A stretch of DNA of 50,020 nt from a virus: the IMG/VR virus record IMGVR_UViG_3300033144_003463, positions 1 through 50,020 of that record, one strand, 5' to 3'. Positions within the stretch are counted from its first letter, which is position 1. Every line of letters begins with the position of its first letter. The position numbers and the translations under genes were made by a program. The notes beneath the pieces were generated by a model that saw nothing but the letters and a program-made list of their open reading frames with translations, was not told the DNA's origin and searched no databases. Below, piece by piece: positions 1-7,968 of this stretch.

Positions 1-114
1 CAATAAATCAATATCTCGCCGAGAATCCTTATAGAAAAGAATTGGATGAAATGGTGAAAGCAAAAGAATTTGATGAAGGTGTTTTGGAAAAGGCAGATAG
101 ATGGGAGATGGAGC
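1..114. repeat. Terminal direct repeat, left copy (circular junction)
   Basis: These 114 bases are identical to 49907-50020. The reading frame of the gene at the right end continues without a break into the left end, so the repeat is an overlap of a circular (or terminally redundant) molecule and not two genomic copies. Whether it is an assembly overlap or a short physical terminal repeat cannot be decided from sequence alone. Confidence 0.95.
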
Positions 115-3100
115 AAGTACTAAAGGATAAGCCGGCTTATTTAAATGATGGACATTTTTTATCAAAAGAAGAGGTAACGGATTTCGCTAAAAAGAATAAT
201 CTTTGGTTCAGAACAAGTGGGGAAACTGGAGATTTAATTGTCGCGAAAGACATAGATTCTCTTAATAAGGTTTTAAATGCGATAGAAAGTGGAAATCAAA
301 GAGATATTGGCATAGCTCTTGGATATGAGGATGTCAAACAACCGGCCAAGGCCACTAAAGAAGAAAAGTCTGGAGAATTAATACTAGAAGCAGTTGAATT
401 ACCTAGCCAACCAGTCCTTACCAAGAAGATGATACAAAAGAAAGTTCCAGAGATCTCTCAGAACTTCAAGGGTGGGGCTTTATTCGTGAAGATTTCCAAG
501 CAAGACTTTATGGATATTCCTCCAGAAGTGTCAACGAAATTAAAGGCCAAACCAGACAAGTTTCCTCTTATGTCTCAGAAGGCATTAAAGGAAGCGGGAG
601 TTCCAACAGAAATAGCAAAAAAGATAGGAGAATTACATGGCAAGATAGACATAACTACTGATGATTTTACAATAACAAAAAAGGGCAAGAAATATATAGT
701 TACCCTGCCAAACAAGGTGTTTGCAGAGTTTACACCAAAACGTGTTTCCACAGGACATGTGACAGCAGTTCGTAAGATTAGGGGAGAAGAAGTGCCATTG
801 TACAAACCTCCCATTACCAAAAAACAATTTAAGGACTTTGTAGAATCTAATCCAGAATTTATTGCTAATCCTGTTCTAAAAGTTGATGAAGATAAGCGGT
901 TAGTATTTGTTGGAAAGACATCTAGTTTTAAGATAAACGCAGGTGCTCTTGGATTACACGCTCAGAACCTGAAAAAGGGTCAAGAAATTGAAGTAGATTT
1001 GGAGAGTCTAAGAGATAATAAAAAGCCAGAACTAAGAGTTAGAAAATACACAGACAAGGATGTAGAAACATATGCCTTGTCTTTAGAGTTTAGCGAGGAA
1101 GAACTTAAAAATCCTAAAACTCCAGAAGCTAAAGCATATGCAAGGGCCATTCCAGATCATATGACAAAATCAAAGCTGGTGGGCAGAGAACGCTTGGCGG
1201 CAGTTAGGCTTGCTTATCATGCTTTCGCAACATCCAAAAAGACTGGAAGACTAAAGCCCAAGGACGTAGCTGCTCTTACTGGGCTAGATACAGATGTAGT
1301 AGAAAAGATTTATTTAGAAGGGCTGGGGGACTTAGTAGAAAGCTCAAGGGCCAAGGGGACTATGACAATAAAAAAGAAACATTTTCCGCATATGGCCGCT
1401 GTTGAAGATGCTCAATTGGGAGTAGATTGGAATGACTTGAGCACGGTAGAACAGAATGCAATGAGAATCTGGTCAACTAAAAATGAAGGACTTGTTCCAG
1501 GGATGAGAGAGGATTTAATAAAGCGCCAATCTAAGGCGAAGTATGATACATTCAAAATGGAAACTCCTATTACGAATCAAATAGTCAGGGATTCTCCTCG
1601 CAGAACCTATCAGTCAAAATTAATGTTAAACATTAAGCCAGAAGCTGCAGTAGAGAAACTGCGTCAGATAGCTGAATATATTGGAGCCACTGTTAATCAG
1701 AGGGTTAGAATCAACATAGATAACATTGGAAGTGCAAGGGGAGTAATTCATGTAAGAAGAGATGGTTCGTTCTTGTGGCAAATATCCTTAAAGAGATTCG
1801 ATGACTTTGTAACAATGGGGCATGAGGTGGGGCATTTGTTTGACATAATTATTTTAAGAACTAAGGGAGTTAACTCTAGGCTTGCAGGCAGAGTTAGTCT
1901 TTCAGAATCAACCGAGAAAGAGTTGATGGAAGAATTAAAAGAGGTTGCCAAGCATGCTCAAGGGTTTGCTGGGGCAAGGAAAAGCGATTACAAGAATAAA
2001 AGTGAACTATTCTCTGATTGGTTCCAGGTTTATTTGAATGATTATAAGTTTGCCAAATTAGCCGCGCCAGCCTTCACTAGACAAATGGAGAGAGTACATC
2101 CAGAAATATTAAAAATCAAAGGAATGTATGCATTTCCAGAAGAAGCTGTTTCTCATAAGGGATTGCCGATAGATAGAATTAGAGCTGGAGGGTTGTCGGC
2201 GATGGAGGCAATGAGAAAAGTTAACCCAGAGATAAATGTTGATGTTCGCAAGAGAGGATTATTTGAGGCTCGTGGGATGAGAGGTCGCGTGTGGCAATTG
2301 TTCGGAATGCCAAACTGGCATCCAGAACTTAAAAAAGTTTATAGGGTGGTTACTGACAACGCCGTTCAGGCCAATTCTGGAGCGAATATTCGGGCGCTAA
2401 GAGAATTAAATATTAAAAGGATAAGGGAAAAGGTTGTAGAGGCACGTCGCAATGATATAGCAGAGGCATTGTTTACTGGAGACGATAAGGGGGTAGAGAG
2501 ATATCATTCTGAAAAGTCCCTGAAGGAAAACTTTTTATTTAATGAAGAAGAAATAGCAACATACAATCGAGTAGTAGATGCAATAAGAACCGGTGGAAAA
2601 TACGAGGTCAAATATATAAAGCTTAAAATTGGATATGCCGGAATGACAAAACAACAAAAGGCCTTGGCTGATGAATGGATAGAGAATGAGGCGAATAGAT
2701 TGGGCGGGTATGTTCCTCGTACTAGATCTGGGAGATACGCTATCTATGCAGAACAAAAATCAATAAAGGGGCCACCAGCAACTACCTTTTATCAGCAATA
2801 TTCTAGAAAAATAACAGATAAGGTTCATCTTTCTGGATGGAGGGGTATCCCTGACAGTGTTGTTAAAGAGGGAAATAAATTAAGTAATATGGGATACGAG
2901 AAGGTGGAAATTTATGATACCAAGAATTTGAGAGACGACTTCATAAAAAACATTCCAAAACTTAGTGTTTCTCAATTAGAGATGTTGGCAATAGAAGCTG
3001 GGATTGATAGCAAAAATAAGACTGTCGAGGCTATTAAAGATTATTTAAGAAAGCAATCTTACGAGAAACATCTAATTACTAGAAAATATGTCCCAGGATA

Positions 3101-4709
3101 TTCTAGGGACTGGAATGCATTAGAGGCCGGAGTAGTCAATCATCTAAGGCATTCTATTAGAAAATATTACAGAGAAAAGGCCAGACAAGAAGCATATGAG
3201 GTTATTGACAAGCTTGATGTAGATAAATATCCAGAATCAGGCGTATTGGGTAGAGAATATATAGAAAATTTCTTCTATTCTAGCCCAGACGAATTTTATG
3301 TTATAAGAAAAGGGATATATCTATGGTATCTGGCACTAAAAACTAGTTTCCTTGTACAAAATGTAACTCAGCCGCTTTTGACACAACTACCAGCAACCGC
3401 CAACTATACGAACATGGCGAACACAGTAAAGATATTCGGCCATTCCGCGCTAAGCTCTATGAGATATATAGGGCAAAGGCTATCTGGAAAAGCCCCGAAG
3501 AAAGGTGATCCAATGCTTTGGAGACTATGTGATAAGGCTGTTGATGAGATGGTAATAAGTGGAACAATGAATAAGTTTATTTTAAGCGATCCTACTAAGA
3601 AAGATGATAAGGTCGCCAAGGGTCTTGGATTTTTTGCAACTGTTAGTGAGTATTGGAATAGGACATGGGCCGCATGTAATGCTTTTGAAATCGCAAGAGA
3701 TATTCTTGGCTATGGCGAAATGGAAACGTATAAGTTCATGGTCGAGTTTATCGAGAACACTCACTTTCCCTATGGAAGGCATGCATTACCAGGATTTATC
3801 GCTAATGCAGGTAAAATGAGGGGGTTAATGAAAACATTCTTTGTCTTTAAAACATGGATGTTCCAATATTTTCATTTTTTCAATCAGAAGGTGGCAAGGG
3901 GAACATTCGGTGCGAAAACATTCGGAGTGAGCTCTTTAATATCTGTTGCAGGCTTAAAGTCTCTCCCATTTATGGCTTTAATAACATATCTCTTTAGGGC
4001 GTTTTTCCAAAAAGATCCAGAAGTGGAGCTTCGCAAGGCACTTGGCCCAGAAAGAGACTGGCTGGCTGATGGCATATTAAACGGAGTGCCCGCGTTGTGG
4101 GGAATGAACACAACCTATTTAATCGGTGTTGGAGATATGGTTTCTCCCAATTTCGATCCGACTGGACAAATATTTGGCCCAGGATATGGATTATTGAGTA
4201 AGTTTAATTATGGTTATAAGTTATATCAAGAAGGTGATTATGATGGCGCAATTGCCAACTGGACCCCATATACATTGAGAAATATCTTAATAGCTAGCGA
4301 GTGGAGTAAGAGGGGCCTTGATTTTCGCGATAAGGTATATATTAAGCCGACAGAGGGAGATGTGTTAATGAAGGCGCTTGGGTTTACTCCACAATCTGTA
4401 GCTAGGCAATATAAAATTAGAGAGGTTGAAACATTTCTTAACAAGAGATATGTAAATCTTCGTAAAAATGTTATCAACGAATCTGCTAGGGGAACCGATG
4501 TGGTAGATATTCGCAATGAATTTGGTGATAAAATCGTCAAACACAACGAACAGGTATATGACTACCTATACATACTTTATCAAACCTCTGATGCTGTAAT
4601 AACAGAGAAAACATGGAATTCTATAGTTAAGTCTTATACGGTTAGCGAAGGAGACTTCGATAGCTTTATAGCGAAAGGTCGTCAAGAAATAATGAAAATA
4701 AAAAGATGA
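1..4709 (+). CDS. Giant polyvalent virion protein with zincin metallopeptidase motif, C-terminal part
   Basis: This is the continuation of the gene that starts at 48118; bases 1-2 finish a split codon and the frame is open to TGA at 4707-4709. In full-length numbering (2,165 aa) a zinc metallopeptidase site HEVGH lies at 1204-1208. A likely third ligand Glu is in KSELFSDWF at about 1265, so the active site looks complete. The C-terminal third has hydrophobic stretches (about 1690-1720 and 1905-1930) and resembles LPD38-type regions of phage polyvalent proteins, as I recall that family. Such proteins are packaged and injected with the DNA, and the peptidase could process virion proteins or attack host proteins. 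The ATG at 42 is internal and is not the start. The peptidase motif is firm; the role is inferred. Confidence 0.85.
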   Translation, partial: INQYLAENPYRKELDEMVKAKEFDEGVLEKADRWEMEQVLKDKPAYLNDGHFLSKEEVTDFAKKNNLWFRTSGETGDLIVAKDIDSLNKVLNAIESGNQRDIGIALGYEDVKQPAKATKEEKSGELILEAVELPSQPVLTKKMIQKKVPEISQNFKGGALFVKISKQDFMDIPPEVSTKLKAKPDKFPLMSQKALKEAGVPTEIAKKIGELHGKIDITTDDFTITKKGKKYIVTLPNKVFAEFTPKRVSTGHVTAVRKIRGEEVPLYKPPITKKQFKDFVESNPEFIANPVLKVDEDKRLVFVGKTSSFKINAGALGLHAQNLKKGQEIEVDLESLRDNKKPELRVRKYTDKDVETYALSLEFSEEELKNPKTPEAKAYARAIPDHMTKSKLVGRERLAAVRLAYHAFATSKKTGRLKPKDVAALTGLDTDVVEKIYLEGLGDLVESSRAKGTMTIKKKHFPHMAAVEDAQLGVDWNDLSTVEQNAMRIWSTKNEGLVPGMREDLIKRQSKAKYDTFKMETPITNQIVRDSPRRTYQSKLMLNIKPEAAVEKLRQIAEYIGATVNQRVRINIDNIGSARGVIHVRRDGSFLWQISLKRFDDFVTMGHEVGHLFDIIILRTKGVNSRLAGRVSLSESTEKELMEELKEVAKHAQGFAGARKSDYKNKSELFSDWFQVYLNDYKFAKLAAPAFTRQMERVHPEILKIKGMYAFPEEAVSHKGLPIDRIRAGGLSAMEAMRKVNPEINVDVRKRGLFEARGMRGRVWQLFGMPNWHPELKKVYRVVTDNAVQANSGANIRALRELNIKRIREKVVEARRNDIAEALFTGDDKGVERYHSEKSLKENFLFNEEEIATYNRVVDAIRTGGKYEVKYIKLKIGYAGMTKQQKALADEWIENEANRLGGYVPRTRSGRYAIYAEQKSIKGPPATTFYQQYSRKITDKVHLSGWRGIPDSVVKEGNKLSNMGYEKVEIYDTKNLRDDFIKNIPKLSVSQLEMLAIEAGIDSKNKTVEAIKDYLRKQSYEKHLITRKYVPGYSRDWNALEAGVVNHLRHSIRKYYREKARQEAYEVIDKLDVDKYPESGVLGREYIENFFYSSPDEFYVIRKGIYLWYLALKTSFLVQNVTQPLLTQLPATANYTNMANTVKIFGHSALSSMRYIGQRLSGKAPKKGDPMLWRLCDKAVDEMVISGTMNKFILSDPTKKDDKVAKGLGFFATVSEYWNRTWAACNAFEIARDILGYGEMETYKFMVEFIENTHFPYGRHALPGFIANAGKMRGLMKTFFVFKTWMFQYFHFFNQKVARGTFGAKTFGVSSLISVAGLKSLPFMALITYLFRAFFQKDPEVELRKALGPERDWLADGILNGVPALWGMNTTYLIGVGDMVSPNFDPTGQIFGPGYGLLSKFNYGYKLYQEGDYDGAIANWTPYTLRNILIASEWSKRGLDFRDKVYIKPTEGDVLMKALGFTPQSVARQYKIREVETFLNKRYVNLRKNVINESARGTDVVDIRNEFGDKIVKHNEQVYDYLYILYQTSDAVITEKTWNSIVKSYTVSEGDFDSFIAKGRQEIMKIKR

Positions 4710-4921
4710 ACGACATCGAAAACAAAAGATTCGAAAATATAGATAAGCATATAGCTGTGCTTAATAGTGAAATGGGCGGAGTTCAAGAGGATGTGGGTGA
4801 AATTAAGGTTGATTTAGCCGTAGTAAAAACGGATGTAAATTGGCTAAAAAGGTTCTTTTTTATCGTCGCTACGGCCTCTATTGGCAGCCTTTTGGCTACT
4901 TTATTTAGCATACTTGGTTAA
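4706..4921 (+). CDS. XhlA-like membrane protein, probable lysis accessory
   Basis: This 71-residue protein has an N-terminal heptad-rich helix (about residues 1-45), with repeated 'V..D/E..' spacing, and one C-terminal transmembrane helix (WLKRFFFIVATASIGSLLATLF). That layout matches XhlA/hemolysin-type and holin-associated proteins. The ATG overlaps the TGA of the preceding gene (ATGA), so translation is probably coupled. A strong promoter begins two bases after its stop. It is the first member of a lysis module whose endolysin now lies 1.8 kb downstream, beyond an inserted cassette. Confidence 0.6.
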   Translation: MNDIENKRFENIDKHIAVLNSEMGGVQEDVGEIKVDLAVVKTDVNWLKRFFFIVATASIGSLLATLFSILG

Positions 4922-4923
4922 AC

Positions 4924-4952
4924 TTGCATTTTTCCCTAAAGTGTGCTATACT
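4924..4952 (+). promoter_or_regulatory. Phage sigma70-type promoter P1 (drives zinc cassette)
   Basis: -35 TTGCAT at 4924-4929, a 17-bp spacer, and -10 TATACT at 4947-4952 with an extended TGC. The core GTGTGCTATACT is identical to the promoters at 7915 and 12553. It lies directly upstream of the zinc-finger phosphoesterase gene and has no DnaA box next to it, unlike the other promoters of this set. Confidence 0.85.
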
Positions 4953-5038
4953 GGAAACATATAATTAACAACATATATATGAAAACTAAGGCGGCAAATA
5001 GTTCTTTTACAACCCAAATAGGGAAGGAGATGATGGAA

Positions 5039-5959
5039 ATGTTTAAGTGTCCTATAGAAGGATGCAACAAGGTGTTCACCAAGAACTCTAATCGTAGGAG
5101 ACATATCAAGCTTGTCCACAAAGAAGACCCAGATAAATATTTGGGTCGTGGTGGAGCGATTAAAATCGTTCCGAAAGCACCTACTGGAACTAGGAAGATT
5201 GTCTTGCTTCCAGACTTTCATCACCCGCATCACAACGTTGCTGCCACTAGAGCAGTGTTCCAATTCCTTGAATGGTTCAAGCCAGACGAAGTGAACCTGA
5301 TTGGTGACGCAATGAATATGGATGCCGCTGACCACTGGTTGAGGGATAAGAGAAATCTTAGAGCCCTTGAGGGAAGGCGGATTATTGAGGGATATGATTG
5401 GTTTGACCAAGACATTCTGTCTAAGATTGAGACAATCTGTCCACAAGCACATTGGGTGTATATGGAGGGAAACCACGAAGATTGGATTAACATAGTGGTT
5501 GACCGAGACCCAGCACTTGAGGGACTTGTAGAGCCAGAGATAGTTCTCAAGCTCAAGGAAAGAGGTTGGGAGTGGATTCCTTATCTTACAAAGAAAGGGA
5601 ACGCTGTTACCAGAGGTATTAAGCAATATGGGAAACTGATTGTTTTCCACGGGCAATACACGAACAAATATCACGCAGCCAAAACTGCTGATATGTTCTC
5701 AAAATCGTGCGCCTATGGACACACTCACGACATACAGCTTTATACCAAGGTTACCGTTGATGACCATAAGGGTTATCACACCGCCCAATCAATCGGTTGT
5801 CTCTGCGAAATGAGTCCTGCCTTTATGAAGGGGAGATACAATCGTTGGGTGAACGCATTTGGCGTTCTCTACGTCAGAGAAGACGGCTCATACAATTTGT
5901 ATGTTCCAATCATTATTCGCGGGAAATTCGTATTCAACGGAATTGAATTCGGAGGCTAA
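5039..5959 (+). CDS. C2H2 zinc finger fused to calcineurin-like metallophosphoesterase
   Basis: The start is chosen at ATG 5039 because AAGGAG (5024-5029) sits nine bases upstream. In-frame ATGs at 5033, 5030 and 4979 are alternatives. Residues 4-27 form a classical C2H2 finger (Cx4C-x12-Hx4H). A metallophosphoesterase follows with all its signatures: DFH (about residue 59), GDAMNMD (about 88-94), GNHE (about 144), a His in VFHGQY, and GHTH (about 227). The family hydrolyses phosphomono- or diesters, including nucleic acids, using two metal ions. The finger suggests nucleic-acid targeting, which is an inference. The gene is the first of a five-gene cassette with higher G+C and real Shine-Dalgarno sites, unlike the rest of the genome. 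Confidence 0.85.
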   Translation: MFKCPIEGCNKVFTKNSNRRRHIKLVHKEDPDKYLGRGGAIKIVPKAPTGTRKIVLLPDFHHPHHNVAATRAVFQFLEWFKPDEVNLIGDAMNMDAADHWLRDKRNLRALEGRRIIEGYDWFDQDILSKIETICPQAHWVYMEGNHEDWINIVVDRDPALEGLVEPEIVLKLKERGWEWIPYLTKKGNAVTRGIKQYGKLIVFHGQYTNKYHAAKTADMFSKSCAYGHTHDIQLYTKVTVDDHKGYHTAQSIGCLCEMSPAFMKGRYNRWVNAFGVLYVREDGSYNLYVPIIIRGKFVFNGIEFGG

Positions 5960-5960
5960 A

Positions 5961-6203
5961 ATGGGCAAGAGCAAAAGGAGGCTCAAGAAACGATTAAAAC
6001 ACTCTAGGCGGAAGCGGGTTAAGGGAATTAACCGACACCATCTGACCCCGAAAAGTCGTGGTGGTAAGGCGAAACCTAACAACCTGCTCCGCATAGACAT
6101 TCAGAAACACGAATGCTGGCACAAAATTTTCAAGAACCGAACGCTAGAAGAGGTGATTGCTGAACTTCAACGACTTCACCGAATGAAAGGGAGGTTGCCA
6201 TGA
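5961..6203 (+). CDS. Small basic HNH-like protein
   Basis: ATG 5961 has a strong GGAGG (5951-5955) five bases upstream and gives 80 residues. A very basic N terminus (KSKRRLKKRLKHSRRKR) is followed by NRHHLTPKSRGG, then an Asn in PNNLL and two His in QKHECWH. This is the H-N-H arrangement of a minimal HNH nuclease or treble-clef-derived DNA-binding protein, without the usual CxxC pairs. Its last codons overlap the start of the next gene (ATGA at 6200). Catalytic activity is unproven; it could be a DNA-binding protein only. Confidence 0.65.
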   Translation: MGKSKRRLKKRLKHSRRKRVKGINRHHLTPKSRGGKAKPNNLLRIDIQKHECWHKIFKNRTLEEVIAELQRLHRMKGRLP

Positions 6204-6409
6204 GATGCGACATGTGTCATGAACATTGGGCATTTCAAGAATTGTGTCCAGATTGTTGGTCAGAACTCACGGAAATGATGGAAGCACAAGATTGGAAATG
6301 TTCTGTTTGCGGCGGACCAGTTGACCGCATTGGGATTACCACACCGAATGGTCAATTGATTCTCATGATGTCATGCTCAAATTGCAAGGTTGTTTATCGC
6401 CCAGCATAG
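6200..6409 (+). CDS. Zinc-ribbon protein
   Basis: This 69-residue protein starts at an ATG overlapping the previous stop, with GGGAGG just upstream. It has three CxxC knuckles (CDMC, CPDC, CSVC) and a fourth in CSNC near the C terminus, enough ligands for two zinc sites. It belongs to the same cassette of small metal-binding proteins. I do not recognise a specific family; a DNA-, RNA- or protein-binding role is likely. Confidence 0.65.
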   Translation: MRCDMCHEHWAFQELCPDCWSELTEMMEAQDWKCSVCGGPVDRIGITTPNGQLILMMSCSNCKVVYRPA

Positions 6410-6418
6410 GAGGTTAGA

Positions 6419-6601
6419 ATGGTCAGCAAATGCTGTGGGGCAAGTGTGTATGTGATGTGGCATACCCTTGGTGGAAAACGATGGCACTGTCATAAGTGCG
6501 GAAAACCCTGCGAATGCGTCAGCGAGGTGATACCATGCGACAGTCATGTTGGCTCTGCCAGGAAAGACTCGGAAGAACCTATTACCGAGTCAAGGGGATG
6601 A
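6419..6601 (+). CDS. Small zinc-ribbon protein
   Basis: ATG 6419 is preceded by GGAGG (spacer four), again a real Shine-Dalgarno site. The 60-residue product has KCCGAS near the N terminus and CHKCGKPCEC in the middle. It overlaps the next gene by 67 bases in another frame, an unusually long overlap even for a phage. That raises a little doubt about its C-terminal part. Function unknown. Confidence 0.5.
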   Translation: MVSKCCGASVYVMWHTLGGKRWHCHKCGKPCECVSEVIPCDSHVGSARKDSEEPITESRG

Positions 6602-6681
6602 AGGGGCGATACTGTAAAAAGTGCGCCATAAGAATTGCGAAAGCTCTCAATGAGAGAGTTACACGAGAACACTGTGAATGA
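6535..6681 (+). CDS. Small zinc-finger protein
   Basis: The start at ATG 6535 is supported by GAGGTG at about seven bases. The 48-residue product has CWLC and CKKC separated by about 20 residues, a compact Cx2C-Cx2C zinc finger with a basic helix after it. It is the last gene of the cassette, and a stable hairpin at 6715-6743 follows. Function unknown. Confidence 0.6.
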   Translation: MRQSCWLCQERLGRTYYRVKGMKGRYCKKCAIRIAKALNERVTREHCE

Positions 6682-6714
6682 ACACTGTTGCCAGATGAAG
6701 GCAAAATACAAAAC

Positions 6715-6743
6715 GGGAGGGTAGAGACTACATCTACCTTCCC
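6715..6743 (+). terminator. Strong hairpin closing the zinc cassette
   Basis: GGGAGGGTAGA (6715-6725) pairs with TCTACCTTCCC (6733-6743), 11 pairs with one G-U and a 7-nt loop. No T-tract follows, so it is either a weak or factor-dependent terminator or an RNA-stabilising hairpin. It lies between the last cassette gene and the endolysin. Confidence 0.55.
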
Positions 6744-6760
6744 ACTATACTTAAAAACAT

Positions 6761-7273
6761 ATGATAAAACTATTAAGAAGGCTAATAGAGCTTTACCAAA
6801 AGCTGTTGAAGCTTAAAAAGGCAGAGTTTAATGAGTTCGCTTTAGTCATAAGGTTGCGCGAATCAAGTGGAAACTATCGAATAGTAAATTCGTTAGGGTT
6901 TCTTGGCGCGTATCAATTCGGAATGGCTCGTCTTTGTGATCTTGGACTTACAAAAAGAATCAACGGAACAAGTGGTTATGCTAATAAAAACTTTGAGTGG
7001 AAGGATGGTTATAGTAAGGAAATATTCTTAGTGAGTCATAGGTTACAAGATAAAACGTTTCGTGCTCATGTGAAAGATTTAATAAAGCAAATCAAGCGAT
7101 CGGTATCAGATGGTATTATAAAAGAGTATACTCTTTCTGGGTTAGTCGCAGGAGCCCATCTAGGGGGTATAGGAGGTGTTAAGAAGTTTTTAGAGGGAAA
7201 GGATAGGGAAGACGCATATGGAACGTCTGTGGGTGATTACATTAAGAGATTTAAGGGTTACAATATTGAATAA
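6761..7273 (+). CDS. Endolysin, lysozyme/transglycosylase-like
   Basis: In this 170-residue protein the segment RLRESSGNY (Glu34 in ESSG) is followed by GFLGAYQFG. This matches the catalytic Glu and substrate-cleft signature of SLT/lysozyme-type muramidases. No signal peptide is visible; the N terminus is an amphipathic helix rich in Leu and Lys. Downstream lie small membrane proteins of holin size, which fits a lysis cassette. The stop overlaps the next possible start (TAATG). Confident as a peptidoglycan hydrolase, less so about the exact bond cut. Confidence 0.75.
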   Translation: MIKLLRRLIELYQKLLKLKKAEFNEFALVIRLRESSGNYRIVNSLGFLGAYQFGMARLCDLGLTKRINGTSGYANKNFEWKDGYSKEIFLVSHRLQDKTFRAHVKDLIKQIKRSVSDGIIKEYTLSGLVAGAHLGGIGGVKKFLEGKDREDAYGTSVGDYIKRFKGYNIE

Positions 7274-7356
7274 TGGATAACTGGAGATTAAATTCATTAA
7301 ACAATATCGATAAAAAAAGGTACGATAAGAATTATAATTTAATATTTAATAAACAA

Positions 7357-7533
7357 ATGCCAAACGGAGATAAAACAGGGCCTCAAGGAAAAGGTCCATT
7401 AACAGGAAGAGGAATGGGTTCGTGTGGGAGTTTCGTAAAAAGAGGATTCGCATCAATGAAGAACCCATGGGTATGGGCAGCATGGGGTAAAGGTTTAGTT
7501 GCTGGCTTACTTTTAGGCTGGTGGTTACTATAA
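7357..7533 (+). CDS. DUF5320-like small membrane protein
   Basis: The start is placed at ATG 7357, giving MPNGDKTGPQGKGPLTGRGMG, a typical DUF5320-like N terminus, with a TAATAAACAA leader. An in-frame ATG at 7273, overlapping the endolysin stop, would add 28 residues. The last 25 residues are hydrophobic with Trp (WVWAAWGKGLVAGLLLGWWLL), a likely transmembrane helix. A place in the lysis module makes a holin or lysis-accessory role possible. I recall this N-terminal motif from CPR genomes, which is a hint to the host and not proof. Confidence 0.6.
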   Translation: MPNGDKTGPQGKGPLTGRGMGSCGSFVKRGFASMKNPWVWAAWGKGLVAGLLLGWWLL

Positions 7534-7542
7534 AAAGGTCGG
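7534..7542 (+). promoter_or_regulatory. AAAGGTCG leader motif, copy 1
   Basis: AAAGGTCGG lies 24 bases before the ATG at 7567, immediately after the previous stop. It is one of seven copies in similar positions (others at 8457, 20504, 28372, 28766, 30999 and 45972). It is too far upstream to be the Shine-Dalgarno site of the gene. Function unknown. Confidence 0.45.
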
Positions 7543-7566
7543 ATTATAAACCAATAAAATAAAACA

Positions 7567-7746
7567 ATGATTACAGATTTATCATTTTTGGGTTCTCGTA
7601 GATTTTGGTGCTTAGTGGGAATTTCAATAGTCGGGCTCTTATCATCGGAAGGAATCCTATCTTTAGATATCGCTCAAGCGATTATAACTATCTTAGGAGG
7701 CTTCACAGTGATTGGAACTGTTGACAAATTCGCGAAAAGAAGATAA
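7567..7746 (+). CDS. Two-helix membrane protein, holin candidate
   Basis: This 59-residue protein has two hydrophobic stretches (FWCLVGISIVGLLSS and AIITILGGFTVIGTV) and a basic C terminus (KFAKRR). Size, topology and place directly after the endolysin fit a small class II holin. Leader AATAAAACA, no Shine-Dalgarno. No sequence family recognised. Confidence 0.6.
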   Translation: MITDLSFLGSRRFWCLVGISIVGLLSSEGILSLDIAQAIITILGGFTVIGTVDKFAKRR

Positions 7747-7764
7747 AAATTAACACAAAAAATC

Positions 7765-7851
7765 ATGGAAACAGAAGAAAACAAAGATTTTCATTGTGAC
7801 GTTACAATAGAAGAGGGAGAAGAAGTTAGTGATGAAGATTTAGAGTTATAA
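7765..7851 (+). CDS. Acidic microprotein
   Basis: This is a 28-residue reading frame with a leader (AATTAACACAAAAAATC) like those of other genes here. Eleven of its residues are Glu or Asp. It ends just before a terminator-like hairpin. Small size makes it uncertain; the leader match is the main support. Confidence 0.4.
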   Translation: METEENKDFHCDVTIEEGEEVSDEDLEL

Positions 7852-7866
7852 GCCATTGATTCCAAG

Positions 7867-7893
7867 CTGCCCCCCGTTTTTGGGGGCAGTTTA
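7867..7893 (+). terminator. Rho-independent-like terminator after the lysis module
   Basis: CTGCCCCC (7867-7874) pairs with GGGGGCAG (7882-7889), eight pairs with a 7-nt loop, followed by a short TTT. It separates the lysis module from the next promoter, whose DnaA box starts two bases later. Confidence 0.7.
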
Positions 7894-7894
7894 G

Positions 7895-7903
7895 TTATCC
7901 ACA
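7895..7903 (+). promoter_or_regulatory. DnaA box / operator, copy 1
   Basis: TTATCCACA is the exact consensus 9-mer bound by bacterial DnaA, here within TTAGTTATCCACAGGTGG. It begins 20 bp upstream of the -35 of promoter P2. Five copies stand at promoters in this genome. Confidence 0.7.
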
Positions 7904-7914
7904 GGTGGTTAGAC

Positions 7915-7943
7915 TTGCATTATTTCGTAAAGTGTGCTATACT
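7915..7943 (+). promoter_or_regulatory. Phage promoter P2
   Basis: -35 TTGCAT (7915-7920), 17-bp spacer, extended -10 TGCTATACT (TATACT at 7938-7943). The ATG of the first gene lies 25 bases downstream of the -10. It opens the DNA-metabolism block. Confidence 0.85.
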
Positions 7944-7968
7944 GGATTTAGATAATTAATAAAAAGGT

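Noticed and set aside
575-820. Long reading frames on the - strand (also at 4946-5674, 9582-10010, 47157-47582)
   Set aside because: They lie opposite strong + strand genes, show no domain, and have Ser/Leu-rich composition typical of antisense frames. All supported genes are on +.
42-4709. A 1,555-residue gene starting at ATG 42
   Set aside because: The frame is open to the left end and continues in the 3' end of the window through the 114-bp overlap, so ATG 42 is internal.
6746-6751. TATACT just upstream of the endolysin, as another promoter
   Set aside because: No -35 at 16-18 bp (the position holds AGAGAC within the hairpin) and no extended TG. It may only be an A/T-rich leader.
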